Below are positions 13,289-24,600 of a DNA stretch of 64,000 nucleotides, piece after piece. A program made the position numbers and the translations under genes. This DNA comes from Adineta vaga (Eukaryota; Rotifera). The DNA is taken from the NCBI GenBank assembly GCA_021613535.1, contig CP075496.1, positions 12,338,001 to 12,402,000 on the forward strand, read 5' to 3'. The notes beneath the pieces were generated by a model. It made no database searches, was not told where the DNA came from, and saw nothing but the letters and a program-made list of their open reading frames with translations. Numbering within the stretch: position 1 is the first letter of the stretch; the number at the start of each line of letters is the position of its first letter.

Positions 13289-14513
13289 TTACAAATGACC
13301 ATTAATGTCAAGAAATGTAGTTTTCCAAGATCTGACTAAACATTCGAATCTTTCCTTCACAGCATTGGAATAAGATTTGCCATATGGTTGACGTTTGTTG
13401 ATTAATGCTTGGAGATCATTACGTGCTCGTTCAACAATCTTTTAATATTTATTGAAGTACAAAATTATCTTTTGTAAATAGAATGAGAATAACTTACATC
13501 ATCAATTGAATCTTTTGATGTATCATATTGTACTGGATCACCAATAAATAAAGTTAATTTAGCTGGAATTGGTATTTGAATGAAAGTAACGAGAAACCAT
13601 ACTGTCGATGCTGTTACAAGTAAAATTGGTCGTATTACCGGAAGATCTAATTCAAGTATATAGGAAAATAAACGACCAAGGCCTAGAAAATTCCAAAGAG
13701 ATAGTATTGGATTCCAACGCATTTCATCAACATTGGCTAAGAATAGTGGAACAATGGGTACTTGAGCTTCAATAGCAACATGAGCAAAGCCTTTACCTAT
13801 AGAATAGAATTAAACGAATGAAATCATTACGAAAAATAAAGGAACTTACGTTTTTTCGGCCAACATACTTTATAAGCATTCTCATGACCAATCATACCTT
13901 CATCAGCTCCACCTAAATACCAACTGCGAATTAAAACGAAATGTTCAGAAACAAAAAAAAGGAGTTACCTGGAATTACTGCAACCCAAAAACCACTTTTT
14001 AATAATGAAGATGCACTTTTTGGTTCACCTGGTACAGCACCCATTAATCGTAGAAAGGGAAAAAATACTGTCAGTAATCGATGAATCAAAGGTCTAAACA
14101 ATTGCATTTAAATAAAACTTTCACAATGGAATAAAAGATTTTTTACCGAAGCATTCGTCCTGTCATATGATAGAAGCAAACAAGTGTTCCTAAAATATCA
14201 CCATTATGTGTTGAATGTCGAGCAATAAAAAGACATCCTTGATCGACATCTATTTTCTCACTTCCAACAACTATACAGGGCGAAAAAATTAATCAATCAA
14301 GTATTTTCAATTTGTCTTACCTTCAAATGCATGAAAGAAAACAAAAAAATAATAATAAATGAATGTTAATAACCGGAAAAACCATGATTGACCAATAACA
14401 TGATCAGGTAAAAATGCGAGACGAGTTCGAACTGAATAACGTCGTGCTTCATTTCGTACAGTCGGGTCAGAAATATTCATATCTGTTTTCTTTTCTAAAC
14501 CTATGAAATCCAT
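13289..14513 (-). CDS. tmem68: TMEM68/DGAT2-like membrane acyltransferase
   Basis: Predicted ER membrane acyltransferase of neutral lipid synthesis. Exons: 14321-14513, 14147-14270, 13969-14093, 13850-13912, 13498-13796, 13289-13438; they join to 317 codons, close to human TMEM68. The ATG at 14511-14513 precedes MDFIGLEKK; a hydrophobic segment (LLTFIYYYFFVFFHAF) follows. The acyltransferase block 1 is ARHSTHNGDIL, giving a His to Asp catalytic pair. Later blocks are MGAVPGEPKSA, AVIPGGADEGM and KGFAHVAIEAQVPIVPLF, all typical of the family. A second hydrophobic stretch (PILLVTASTVWFLVTF) lies near the C-terminus. The acceptor at 13913-13914 was chosen because the alternative 10 nt upstream introduces a stop. 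Assignment to TMEM68 rather than another PlsC/DGAT2-like member rests on the block pattern. Confidence 0.8.
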
Positions 14514-14901
14514 TTTATTCACAATTAACGATAATAATGATTGAATCGTTATCTAAAATAAATCAACGAATATTGAGTTATACATTGTTTTTGTTTCTAT
14601 TGCACACAACATTAAATAAATTATTTTTGTCACAACATCAAATTAAATTAATAAATAGGCATAGACAAAGAAAAACAAAATACAACGAATGTAAAATACT
14701 TGTTCTTTAGAAATCTCCCATCGACGACACGCCGATTTGACAACAGAAAAGAAAATGAATTAAATTGGTTATTTTTGAAAGAAAGATAAATGATAATCGA
14801 TAAGAATACAATCATAAATATAGAAGTATCTATTTTGGAATATTACGAATAAAATAATGTCTTTTTTATCCATTGATTTCTTTATGAGTAAAAGACTTTA
14901 T

Positions 14902-17459
14902 TTAATAAATTGGTCGCTGTTGATTTCCATCACTACTCATTGCTTGATTGATACCAGCTGTTGCAACTTCACGAGCTGCTCCACGAACAGTTGAACTAAA
15001 AATGAAAAATTAGCTGATTTTCTTTGTCTTCTCTCGATTATGTTTGTATTTACTTATTTACGAAAGCCGTTTGAAATTCACGTTGAGCTTGTTCAAGACT
15101 TGCGCCCGTTTGTCGATATAATCGATGAACCTATACAAGAGAACAAAAAACAAAATAGGTGTGCATCGATAATATTTAGTTCTTCGAAAAACATTATTGA
15201 TTTTATAGAGCAAAATTTAGTTTTATTCAAATCATAGTAGCTAACTCTATACCCTGATTACAGCAACAATGGCTGCCACACTTATCAATGTCCATAGAAT
15301 ACCAAGAATGATCATCATCGTTCCAACAACTTTATTTGTTGACATAATACTGAATCGAGCGAAACCGCTAGATTGAAATGAAAATATTCCATTACAAAAT
15401 ATCCATACAAGGAGACTTTTCACAAGATATTTGAGCGGCGGTAGATAATCATTTGTATCTTACCTGTATTAATAGTAAACTACCAGCGAGACCAATCATA
15501 GCAAAGCTAAATGTCACAATCATGACTAGAAGAGCAACTCCAATTTTGCTTCCACCAGCAGCAAATAATTGAATCATGAGAATAAAACCACTAGAAAAAT
15601 AAAAACACACACATAGCAAAAATTTGATTTTAATTTATTCTATCGATTAGTTTTAAGCAAAAGCAAAGCAACAAATCATACAACACCCACCACATGCCAG
15701 CTATTATTCCAATTGCAAAAAGAATACTTTTGACAATAAACAAAACACCGTTAAAGAAAAAAACCATAAATGAAACAGAACTGTCAGTTCTAAATTGAAG
15801 TAAAATATGCCATCAACAATGTGATCTTTGTGAAGATGAACAAATATAAGTGAAACAAAGCAAGTGAAGTTAAGGATAGTGTGCACATGCAAAAGACAAC
15901 GAATTTTTGACATAGAAAAAAGATTACCATCCGAGATTAGCAATACCAAAAAATTGTAAAACTGTTATGACGAGTTGAATGAAGAAGATGAGAAAAAAGA
16001 TCATAAAATTTGATGCACTGTCTTCTCTAGATTAGGTTAGAAAAAGCATTATGTATAGATTAGATTAGATTAGATTAGTATTATAAAGAATCCGTATGAT
16101 ATCAGAGAGGACTCACATTGATAAATTATCATGGAACTGCTAGAAAACGTACGAGTCATTAAAACATGCTACAAATTTAGATATCGATAAGAGAATTAGT
16201 CTCAAAAATCGTTTTTCTAAAAAATAGAAGTTATGTCGAACCTGAATGCACGATAAACTGGTCGAAACCAACACACATATGATAATGGCACAAATAACAA
16301 TAGATAAACCAGTGATAATCCAAATGTAGTTGCACCCTCTTTCGCAACCACTAAAGAGAAACAAAAACAACGTTTGAATTTTTTAACAAACACATATTTA
16401 TATTCATTTTACCAAAATAAGATAATGCCGCAATCATATTCAAGAACAATGTTAACGCATAAGCTAAATATATGTGCACATATTTATTCGAATTAAACAA
16501 GAGACTAAGAATAGAAACGTACCAAGCCATAGATAATAAATATATCGAACCCAAAGTTGAAATTGAGTAGGAATTTCTATATTAATATCTTGATAAAAAC
16601 AAGGTCGGCATGGACATATTGATGGTAATGGTGGAAAGTTATTTACTCGTTCTAAATTGAATATTTTTCAATTATTTCAATATAATTTATTAATAAATGA
16701 ATGAAACATATTTTTGATTATAGAATCTTACATTTTCTATGGACAAAAAAGTCAAACGCTGAAATCATATTGTTTACTTTCAAATTCTTTCACTTATCTG
16801 TCACACATTTTATCTGACATGATTACTCATTCTTGACTAGGTTACTCACATGATACATAAATAAGACAATGGAGAGAATCTCTGTTAACTATGATTACTC
16901 ATTTATGTACTTACGTCCAATTTTTCCTGGATTAGATATTGCACGTTCACGCTCAGCGAGACGTTTTTCACGTTCTTCAAGTTCAGCTTGTTGTCGTTCG
17001 TATTGACTAAGATCAAGACGAGTTGCTGCTGGTTTTGAATCAGTAGTATATCTATCTGTCGACTGTTGAGTTGCAAATGGTTTTGTTACAGATGCAGATG
17101 CAGGTGTTGATGGTTGATAGACCGGTGGTGGTGGTTGATATACCGGTGGTGGTGGTTGATATACCGGCGCTGGTGCTGGTGGTAATACGGCAGCTACACT
17201 CGGTTGTTGGTAAGGTGGAACAGGCTTATAGACAAAGAATATAAATAAGATTTTGAGAAAGAAAAATTTCGAAATATACTCGAGCCGCTTCAGTTGTATT
17301 TGTGAAAGGATTATAATCGTTGTAAGCCGGCTGATTTGAACTGAAAGATATTTAGATAGAAAATCGAATAATTAAATAGAAAAATACGAACAAAGATGCT
17401 GCTGTTGCTTGTCTTATTGAAGAATCAGCAAATGGATTAGTGTCATCATCATAATTCAT
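14902..17459 (-). CDS. scamp: Secretory carrier-associated membrane protein with alternative exon pair
   Basis: Four-pass membrane protein of post-Golgi and recycling vesicles. Main exons: 17392-17459, 17280-17340, 16915-17224, 16523-16651, 16413-16463, 16242-16350, 15928-16026 (E), 15253-15367 (F), 15054-15130, 14902-14995; they join to 370 codons. The N-terminus has two NPF motifs ([15 protein letters not shown]), a Pro-rich repeat and a coiled coil ([20 protein letters not shown]). The SCAMP core starts [20 protein letters not shown], then [28 protein letters not shown] and, after the last membrane helix, [19 protein letters not shown]. Two further exons, 15691-15789 (E') and 15464-15590 (F'), encode a second version of the membrane region and lie inside the E-F intron. 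Using E' and F' gives 374 codons. The gene is divergent from RBMX2, with 300 nt between start codons. Confidence 0.93.
15464..15789 (-). other. scamp: Nested alternative SCAMP exons E' and F'
   Basis: E' (15691-15789) and E (15928-16026) are both 99 nt with the same phases. They encode parallel segments: E' reads [17 protein letters not shown] and ends AIGIIAGM; E reads [17 protein letters not shown] and ends FFGIANLG. F' (15464-15590, 127 nt) starts [17 protein letters not shown] (15253-15367, 115 nt) starts [16 protein letters not shown]. Both join VHRLYR in frame. Each exon has GT-AG flanks. Joining E directly to E' would create a TGA stop, and joining F' to F would shift the frame, so only one of each can be used. 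Confidence 0.8.
17115..17168. repeat. 21-bp repeat coding a Pro-rich linker in SCAMP
   Basis: About two and a half copies of a 21-bp unit lie in the third coding exon. On the minus strand they encode VYQPPPP repeated. This is the proline-rich linker between the NPF region and the coiled coil. Confidence 0.75.
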
Positions 17460-17759
17460 CTTAAATGCCTTTTACTTTTGTTCTGGAAGTAACTATACAA
17501 TCTTGAAAAAAGAAATAGAAGTTATCATCTATTAATTCCTCCAATCTAACTATATATATATATAGGAGAAGATGACTAGATCTTTATCGAGTAAATAAAT
17601 ATTGTTTTCCTATGACGCGAAAAAATTTATCACCGCCATCTATAGTTAACATTGATTGGTACATAGATTCGAGCACTCAGTTCAGTTGTAATAGCTTTAA
17701 TTCAATTCACTTCACAGTGATATTCTTTTCTTTTTGTGTAATTACACTGGTTCGTACAG

Positions 17760-18402
17760 ATGAATTCAATCACGTAAGATATTTGATTTCATTACATAAG
17801 TTTCTTCTTAATTTTCATTTAGTAAAGCACGATTATTAAATGACTTAAATGAAAAAGAATTAAAAACTGGTGCAGCTAATACGAATAAAAGTTGGCATAA
17901 TGTTTATCGTGAAAGTGCTTGGATTTATGTTGGTGGATTAGATTTTCTATTAACAGAAGGAGATGTTCTTTGTGTTTTCTCTCAGTAAGAAAATTCTTTG
18001 TTTTACTTTGAAAATAAAGTGAAATTTCTGTTTGTTCTATTTAGATGGGGTGAAATAGTCAATATGAATTTACTACGTGATAAAAAAACTGGTAAATCAA
18101 AAGGTTTTGCATTTATATGCTATGAAGATCAACGAAGCACAATCCTAGCTGTGGATAACTTTAACGGAGTTAAATTGTCTGGCCGCCAAATACGTGTTGA
18201 TCATGTAAAAGATTATAAACCACCAAAAGAACATGAAAATGACGATGATCTGATAAAAACATTGAAAGAACTTGGCTGTGCACCTGGTGTTGAATTACCA
18301 CCACCCTCATCTTCTCCATCATCATCATCATCATCGTCAAGACGCAGAGATGAGAAGACTTCGTCATATGTTAAACACGAACCTAAACGATTTAAAAAAT
18401 GA
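17760..18402 (+). CDS. rbmx2: RBMX2-like RNA-binding protein (spliceosome component)
   Basis: RRM protein; the family (RBMX2, yeast Ist3/Snu17) belongs to the RES complex of the activated spliceosome. Exons 17760-17773, 17823-17984 and 18045-18402 join to 177 codons. The first exon is 14 nt (MNSIT). The protein then reads KARLLNDLNEKELK, a helix conserved in the family, and SAWIYVGGLDFLLTEGD (RNP2 side). RNP1 is GKSKGFAFICYEDQRSTILA, followed by GRQIRVDHVKDYKPPKE, the C-terminal extension that binds partners in the RES complex. The tail has a run of serines and ends PKRFKK; it is much shorter than the human tail. An AATAAA signal follows at 18422-18427. The RRM is diagnostic and the assignment is firm. 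Confidence 0.93.
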
Positions 18403-18421
18403 AATGATTTGTATATTGATA

Positions 18422-18427
18422 AATAAA
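18422..18427 (+). terminator. Poly(A) signal of RBMX2 gene
   Basis: AATAAA lies 20 nt after the RBMX2 stop codon and before the LYAR start codon. Confidence 0.55.
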
Positions 18428-18607
18428 ATCGATGTTTTGTTATTTGTTTGTTTCTTGTGGAAACTGAATTATCCAAAGATAAATTGAATCGATTTTGAAA
18501 GCGAAAGAGTAATAAAAAAAAACTCAGATGTTTTTTCAATAATCTATTCCATTGATTTTGTACTATACATATTTCTATTTTAGAGTAAAAAGAAACGAAG
18601 TTTTCTG

Positions 18608-19678
18608 ATGGTTGTTTTTCATTGTGGAAGTTGCGGTGAATCACTGAAAAAGAATCAAGTCGATAAACATATTGGAAGTACATGTCGACGAGTACAAGCA
18701 CTTTCCTGTATTGATTGTGGAAAAGATTTCACGTATGATTTAATCTTATTTTTATTTTATTCAATATGATTTTGTTTTCCATAGTCGTGATACTTATAAA
18801 GAACATACGAAATGTATTACTGAACAAGAAAAATATGGTGGTGCAAATTATTCAGCACCAACAAATTTGAATAAAGGTGAAAAGAAACAAAATCAATGGT
18901 TTGAAATTGTTCAATCGGCAATTAATCTTAACACCGGTAGTGCACAAGCAAATATTTTATTAAAAAAACTACAATACTATCCAAATACACCACGTAAACG
19001 AGCGAAATTTATTGTAAGTCGTTCTTTTTTACGAAATATTTAACAGAAGAAACATTTATACATATGTTTAGAATTTCGTGAACAATTCAATCAAAGGATT
19101 CCCACCTCGAACAGTCGAAGAAGTGTGGTCTATACTTGAAAAGTTGTTACCAAAAGTAATGTGTTAGAAATCATGTAGATAATCAGTAAACGATGAATAT
19201 TTCTTTAGCCTTCCAATAATGAAATGAATCAAACAAAGAAAACGGATACAGAAGAACAAGTATCTGTTCAAACTGAAAACGATGATAAATCTTCAATAAA
19301 ACGCAAAAACAATGAAGACGACGATCAATCGTCAAAGAAAGCAAAAATCAATGATGAAGATGGAAATGTTCAAGATGATAACAATGAAGCAGTACCATCG
19401 AATCCTCGTTTTGAATGGTACGATGAAATAAAACGTGCATTAAGTAAAGCTACAGATCAAACGCTTGATTTCGACGCTTTAAAGAAAAAGGTAATATTAT
19501 CATGAAATTATTTGAATTCTCAAGGTTTGTTTTTTTGTAGATCTATAAACGATATAAAAAAATGAAACCAAAGCAAGATAAAGAAGATGAAACATTGTTT
19601 AAAAAATTAGAAAAGAAAATTCAACGAGCACCATTTGTTCAACAACTCGAAGGAAATGTTTATCGATTGTCTGAATAA
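18608..19678 (+). CDS. lyar: LYAR-like nucleolar zinc-finger protein
   Basis: Nucleolar growth-regulating protein that binds rRNA and pre-ribosomes. Exons 18608-18732, 18785-19013, 19072-19155, 19209-19490 and 19541-19678 join to 285 codons. The N-terminus carries the paired LYAR zinc fingers: HCGSCGESLKKNQVDKH with a following conserved Cys, then LSCIDCGKDF and a His-Cys pair in YKEHTKCITEQEKYGG. The block TPRKRAKFINFVNNSIKGF matches the conserved family helix. A Lys/Asp/Glu-rich segment in exon 4 is probably disordered and contains basic nuclear-localisation-like stretches. The C-terminal module (RFEWYDEIKRAL to NVYRLSE) matches the LYAR C-terminal domain. It is shorter than human LYAR because the charged linker is reduced. 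Same strand as RBMX2, 205 nt downstream. Confidence 0.93.
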
Positions 19679-19748
19679 ATAGTGTTGTTTCTCTCGAAAT
19701 CTCTTGAAAAACAGATGTGTTGTTGTTACTGTTATGATTTTCGAGATC

Positions 19749-19754
19749 AATAAA
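19749..19754 (+). terminator. Poly(A) signal of LYAR gene
   Basis: AATAAA about 70 nt after the LYAR stop codon. Confidence 0.5.
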
Positions 19755-19962
19755 TAGATGAAATTAACTAACTTAATTTTGAATTCATATAAGACGGATA
19801 TACTTCTTTGATCGCTTTGATGATTGAAGAATTTTCATGATTCATCATGGGCTAGTCGTTATTTCACAATCATGAGTAACGTTAGTCATCTCTCACATGT
19901 TTTTACGTAAAAGCGATAACAAGGCATCTTAGATACAATTCATTTCATTTAAAATAAAAAGA

Positions 19963-21931
19963 ATGCCATTAAATACAATACCTGTTGAATTGGTTTATCG
20001 TATTCTTGACAATCTCGATGAACTCACAATCATTTTATCATTGTATAATACTTGTTCACGACTCAACAAAATCATTGAAGCATATAGTCGTCTAGAGTAA
20101 GCTGCACGATTTCAATATTTAATTAACTTCAAATATTTTTACTATCGTATTTAAACGTTTCCCTTCATCATCTTGTTTTTAATAGTCATTACATACTTTG
20201 GATGTTGCCAATAATAGTAGTCAACATTGCTCAATAGAACGTATAAGTGAAGCATTAGCGCCAATATGGAAAGTGAAAAATTTTATGAATTTACAACATT
20301 CACATTTTTCAATTTTAATGCTAGGTAGTCACAACATTGTATCTTGGCTCTTATCAGGTGGATGATCGAGCTATACGATTTGTTGCCAACATACTTAAAT
20401 ATAATAAGGTAAGGAATGCCGGAATGTTCAGTTCACACGTCTCTTCTCTAATTCATTACAGAACTTAACAACATTATCCTCGGGATTTAGTAATATCTAT
20501 GCAAGTGGTATTAAATGCTTAGCAGACGAATTAAAAAATAATACAGTAAAATTATCAGAATTTTGATTGATTTAATTGACTCTCTATTTCCTCTTACAGA
20601 CTCTTACGACACTTGTCCTTTCATCAAATCATATAGGTGACGAAGGAGTACAATATTTGGCTAGTGCTTTAAATAGGAAAACAGTGAGATGATGTCCTCG
20701 TGCAATAATGTACATGATCTTATTATATTAATAATTGTATTATAGATGCTTACTAGTCTCGATCTTGAAAACAATCAAATTAGTGATCAAGGTGCAGAAT
20801 ATCTAGAAAGTGTGTTGAAAACTAATAAAGTAATAATTATATTATATGTGAACTTGTTATTCATTTCTATATTCTATACAAGTCTTTAATGGTTCTTGAT
20901 CTAGCGAGAAATGTTTTTAACGATCATGGAATACATTCTATAGCCAAAGGACTACAGAAAAATAAGGTAAAAACAAAAATTTACAAGCAACATATCTATA
21001 TATTTGTCAATTTGAATAGATTCTTACAGTTTTGATTCTATCTTATAATCAAATCAGTTCAAAAGGAGCTGAATTCTTAGCTATGGCTTTACAAAATAAT
21101 ACAGTACACTTTTCTTGTAGAAATTCTTTCAAAATATACTGAAGTTATTTTTAATACAGACACTAACAAAACTAAATCTCATGCATAATCGAATACAAGA
21201 TAATGGTGCAAAACATTTGGCATATGCATTACAGCAAAATTCAGTTAGGTTCATATCTTCAAAAATAATCTCATTATAATCATTGTTCGTACATATAGAC
21301 ACTCGTTAGTTTAAATCTTGCATTCAACGGGATCACTCATGAAGGAGTACAATATTTAGCAGATGCATTACGAAATAATACTAGAGATCAATGTTCAATC
21401 TCGTCGCTTCAAATATTAAATCTGTCTGCAAATGAAGTTAGCAATCAAGGAACAGAATATTTAGCTGAAATGTTACAAACGAATCAAGTAAAAAAGAGCT
21501 CTGTTAAGAATTTATTTGATATTAAACTTTTTGTCTTATCACAAATAGATTATCACGACATTACACCTCTCTAACAATAAGATCAGTTCTCCGGGAATGC
21601 AACATCTAGCTACCATGTTGGAAACGAATAATGTAAGATAATTTTTTCATTGAAGGTGAAGATTCTACTAACATTTATTCGTACAAACAGACATTAACAG
21701 AACTATACCTTCGATCAAATGAATTTGCAGAGAATGATGTGAGATATATCATTCATTCTTTAGAGAAAAATACAGTAAGCTCATTGGTTTACTGTTGTAC
21801 GTTTTAAACTTTCATATTTTGTTATCTAGACACTTCGAAAATTAGATCTTGGTTGTCGAACTGACAGTTCTGTACAGAAAGAATTGACTGGCATAATAAA
21901 AAACAAAATGTTACAAGTATTATGGTGGTGA
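19963..21931 (+). CDS. F-box-like protein with ribonuclease-inhibitor-type leucine-rich repeats
   Basis: Exons: 19963-20096, 20218-20272, 20325-20408, 20462-20545, 20600-20683, 20746-20829, 20883-20966, 21020-21103, 21160-21243, 21299-21487, 21549-21632, 21691-21774, 21830-21931; joined length 411 codons. The first exon reads TIPVELVYRILDNLDELTII, an F-box-like helix. Nine exons are exactly 84 nt, phase 0, each encoding one 28-residue repeat of the form LxTLxLxxNxIxxxGxxxLAxxLxxNT; exon 21299-21487 encodes two repeats with a 7-codon insertion. The pattern is that of RNH1/NLRC3 repeats, without a NACHT domain. A ligand-binding or ubiquitin-ligase adaptor role is possible but not shown. Exon 2 is the least sure: an acceptor at 20185 would give a more LRR-like start but breaks the frame with exon 1. 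Convergent with megalin, 194 nt between stop codons. Confidence 0.8.
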
Positions 21932-22125
21932 ATGATATAATGAATCGAAATAATCTTATTGGAAAATTTCATTTTATTAATTTACTTTCCATGTTATGAC
22001 ATGGAAAAATACAATGAAATGATTTAAATGATAAAAATGAAAAATGAAGCCCTATTACAATATAACAGATAGAACACTATATGTTTGATATACATGAATG
22101 CAGAAAGAAGAGGAAATGATCAATA

Positions 22126-24600
22126 CTATGTCTTGTTCTTGTTTCGTTCAACTAAACTAGCTTTATCATGATCAGTTTCTTTGCTTTGAGGATCAAATTG
22201 TTGTAGCTGTTGTTTAGGTGGAGGAGCTACATGAAAAATATTCAAAGTCATTTGATAATACTTTACAATGAAAACGAAAAAAGTACCTTTTCGATTTGGT
22301 TTTGATGGAGGTGGTTGAAGTTCAACATTCAATTTAGCTGGTTCGTCTGATAATGATCCTGATCCACTTGGTTGACTAGATGTTGTTGTTGCACCAAACA
22401 TTGGATTAGAGAATACTGGTGGTGATGTCTATAAAGTACAATAATGTTATGTAAATGTACAAATATTTTCCTATTTTATTTACTAATGTTGATGCATTGC
22501 TGGCAGTTGTTGATCGAGCATTTCGAAATCGTACTGTATTAATAGTATCCGTCGAACGAGTAACAAAGTTTCGTAAATTATTCCATGTCGATCGCAGAGC
22601 TGTTGGTAATGGAAGAGTTGGAACAGATTGAATACTATACATAGATTTATATACACTTAATAACTCGTCCTTAGAAAACGTATTAATAAAAGAAGTAGAA
22701 AGTTAAGTGTTAAATTTTAGATAGAAAAAATCAATAGTAAATAATTGTGAATACGTTCGAGAAAAATATTTGTTCTTGTTATATATTCTTAACTAACCTT
22801 CCTCTACGTTTAACTTGAATAAGTGCAAATACAACAATACCAGTTAATAAGAAGGTAATTAGCACACCAATAATAAATTTATACTTATGTTTAAAAACAG
22901 TATCAATAAAACGTCGTCTATCGCATCGTTCACCAGTAAATCCTATACGAAAGAAACGTTCTATTTGAATTTCAATGTTTATTCACTATACCTGGCAAAC
23001 AATCGCATCCAACTATTCGATAATTCGTATTTTCATCAGCTTGATAAACGCATTTGCCATGTACACAATTACATTGTAAAACATTTTCACGTTCAGCAAC
23101 AATAGCTGAAAGAAAAACATGATCAATATTTACAAGAGATATAAATTCTTTTCACATTGTACTATATACATACGTGCATTACAAGTTCGACTATCTTCTT
23201 GCATATCGGTATCAAGTGGACATAAACATTGATACTGATTCGATGGTTTTAAAACACATAAATGTGAACAATTTGATGTTGAACATGGATTAGACACTGA
23301 AAAATAAAATGAATCGTCTGCTTTTGAAAATTGTTTTTCTAAATAGTTTTATCAAACCTGATTGAATTTGTTTCAATGGATGATAGATTCTCACAAACAA
23401 AGGTGATTCTAAATGATCAAGAACACGCGTTGATACTCCTCGACCAAATTTTTCAATCGAATTTAGTGAACGATTTTCTCGATTAATCCAATATAAATGA
23501 CTTCCAAATATATCTAAAGAATGTGGTGCATGAATACCAATATGCGCAATAGTAATTCGATCTGTGCCATCGTAGTTCATTGATTCAACAGATTCTTTCT
23601 TTTCATCTGTCCAATAAACACGATAATTTTGATAGAAATCAATAACTAAATCTGTTGGATAGATTATATCTGTATCGACTAATATCGTACGATTTTCACC
23701 ATTCATATAAGCTGATTCAATAGCAACAACACGTTCAGTAACATTATTATACATTTCATATTCATAATTAATGAAATAAAGTATTCCAAGTATTGGATTA
23801 ACAGCAACAACCCATGGAGATTCGATATTTGTAATCAATTTTGTTGCATAACGTCCATCATTTTTCATCACCCATATACAACCATGAGTAGTATCCGTTG
23901 CATATAGATTTTGACCAATCCAATCGATTGAAATACTAGTCGGATTGATTGTATGATCAGTATCTTCGAAGAGAAGTTCTTGTGGATGCGCTATTGAGAT
24001 TGAACTTGGAGTGAGATGTGCACGATAGACTTCATAATTTGATTCATCAATCCAATAGAACATACGATTTGTTGTATCGATCGAAATAAAACCAGCATTG
24101 TGTTGATCTTCAATAAGAACCCCATAATGTGCTGCATTGTCAGCAGAATTTCGACGGAGACGACGAATATCTTCAGGTTCAGAAATGAGAAGATCGATTG
24201 TTGGATCTAAATGATAAAAGAAATGTGTCAACGGTTTTTATTGTTTTTTTCTCTGTATAGATTTTAATCAATATGCATGATATCTATGGAGCCAGTGAAT
24301 GGAAATTTTTACCTCCAGCATGACAATCCGATCGATTGACACCACTTGGTTCGAAACCTGCAGCACATTCACAATGAAATCCACCTTTTTTATTGATACA
24401 TATTTGTGAACAATAATTCAATGTTGAATTTTGACATTCATTAATATCTTCACATTTTGATGTTTCTTTATTAAACATATAACCTGAATGACATGAACAA
24501 ACAATTCCTCTATTGTTAGGTAAATCATGACATTGTTGATCACAATGATTTGTTTGATTTGCACATGTTATTGTTGTATTATGGTGACATGTTAATTCAT
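22126..24600 (-). other. lrp2: Megalin last EGFs, propeller 8, membrane helix and tail
   Basis: Two EGF modules (about 24310-24600), a propeller (about 23355-24210, with [18 protein letters not shown]), EGF modules to about 22950, the membrane helix near 22800-22880 and the cytoplasmic tail. The tail has SNPMF and short Pro-rich motifs that could bind clathrin adaptors and SH3 domains. Confidence 0.85.

Noticed and set aside
13913-13923. Acceptor at 13924-13925 in the TMEM68-like gene, giving a WYLGG peptide
   Set aside because: It puts a stop in frame; the acceptor at 13913-13914 gives the family-like PGGADEG.
16117-16139. A 23-nt piece with acceptor and donor-like flanks, considered as a SCAMP microexon
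   Set aside because: The preceding exon joins E directly to give YRAFR-EDS, matching the family; adding the 23 nt gives an unlike peptide.
18213-18701. 162-codon minus-strand frame over RBMX2 and LYAR
   Set aside because: It is antisense to two well-supported genes and reads as low-complexity Asp/Gly text.
20186-20272. 87-nt LRR-like exon starting at 20186
   Set aside because: It looks repeat-like (LHTLDVANN) but joins the first exon out of frame; the 55-nt version from 20218 keeps frame.
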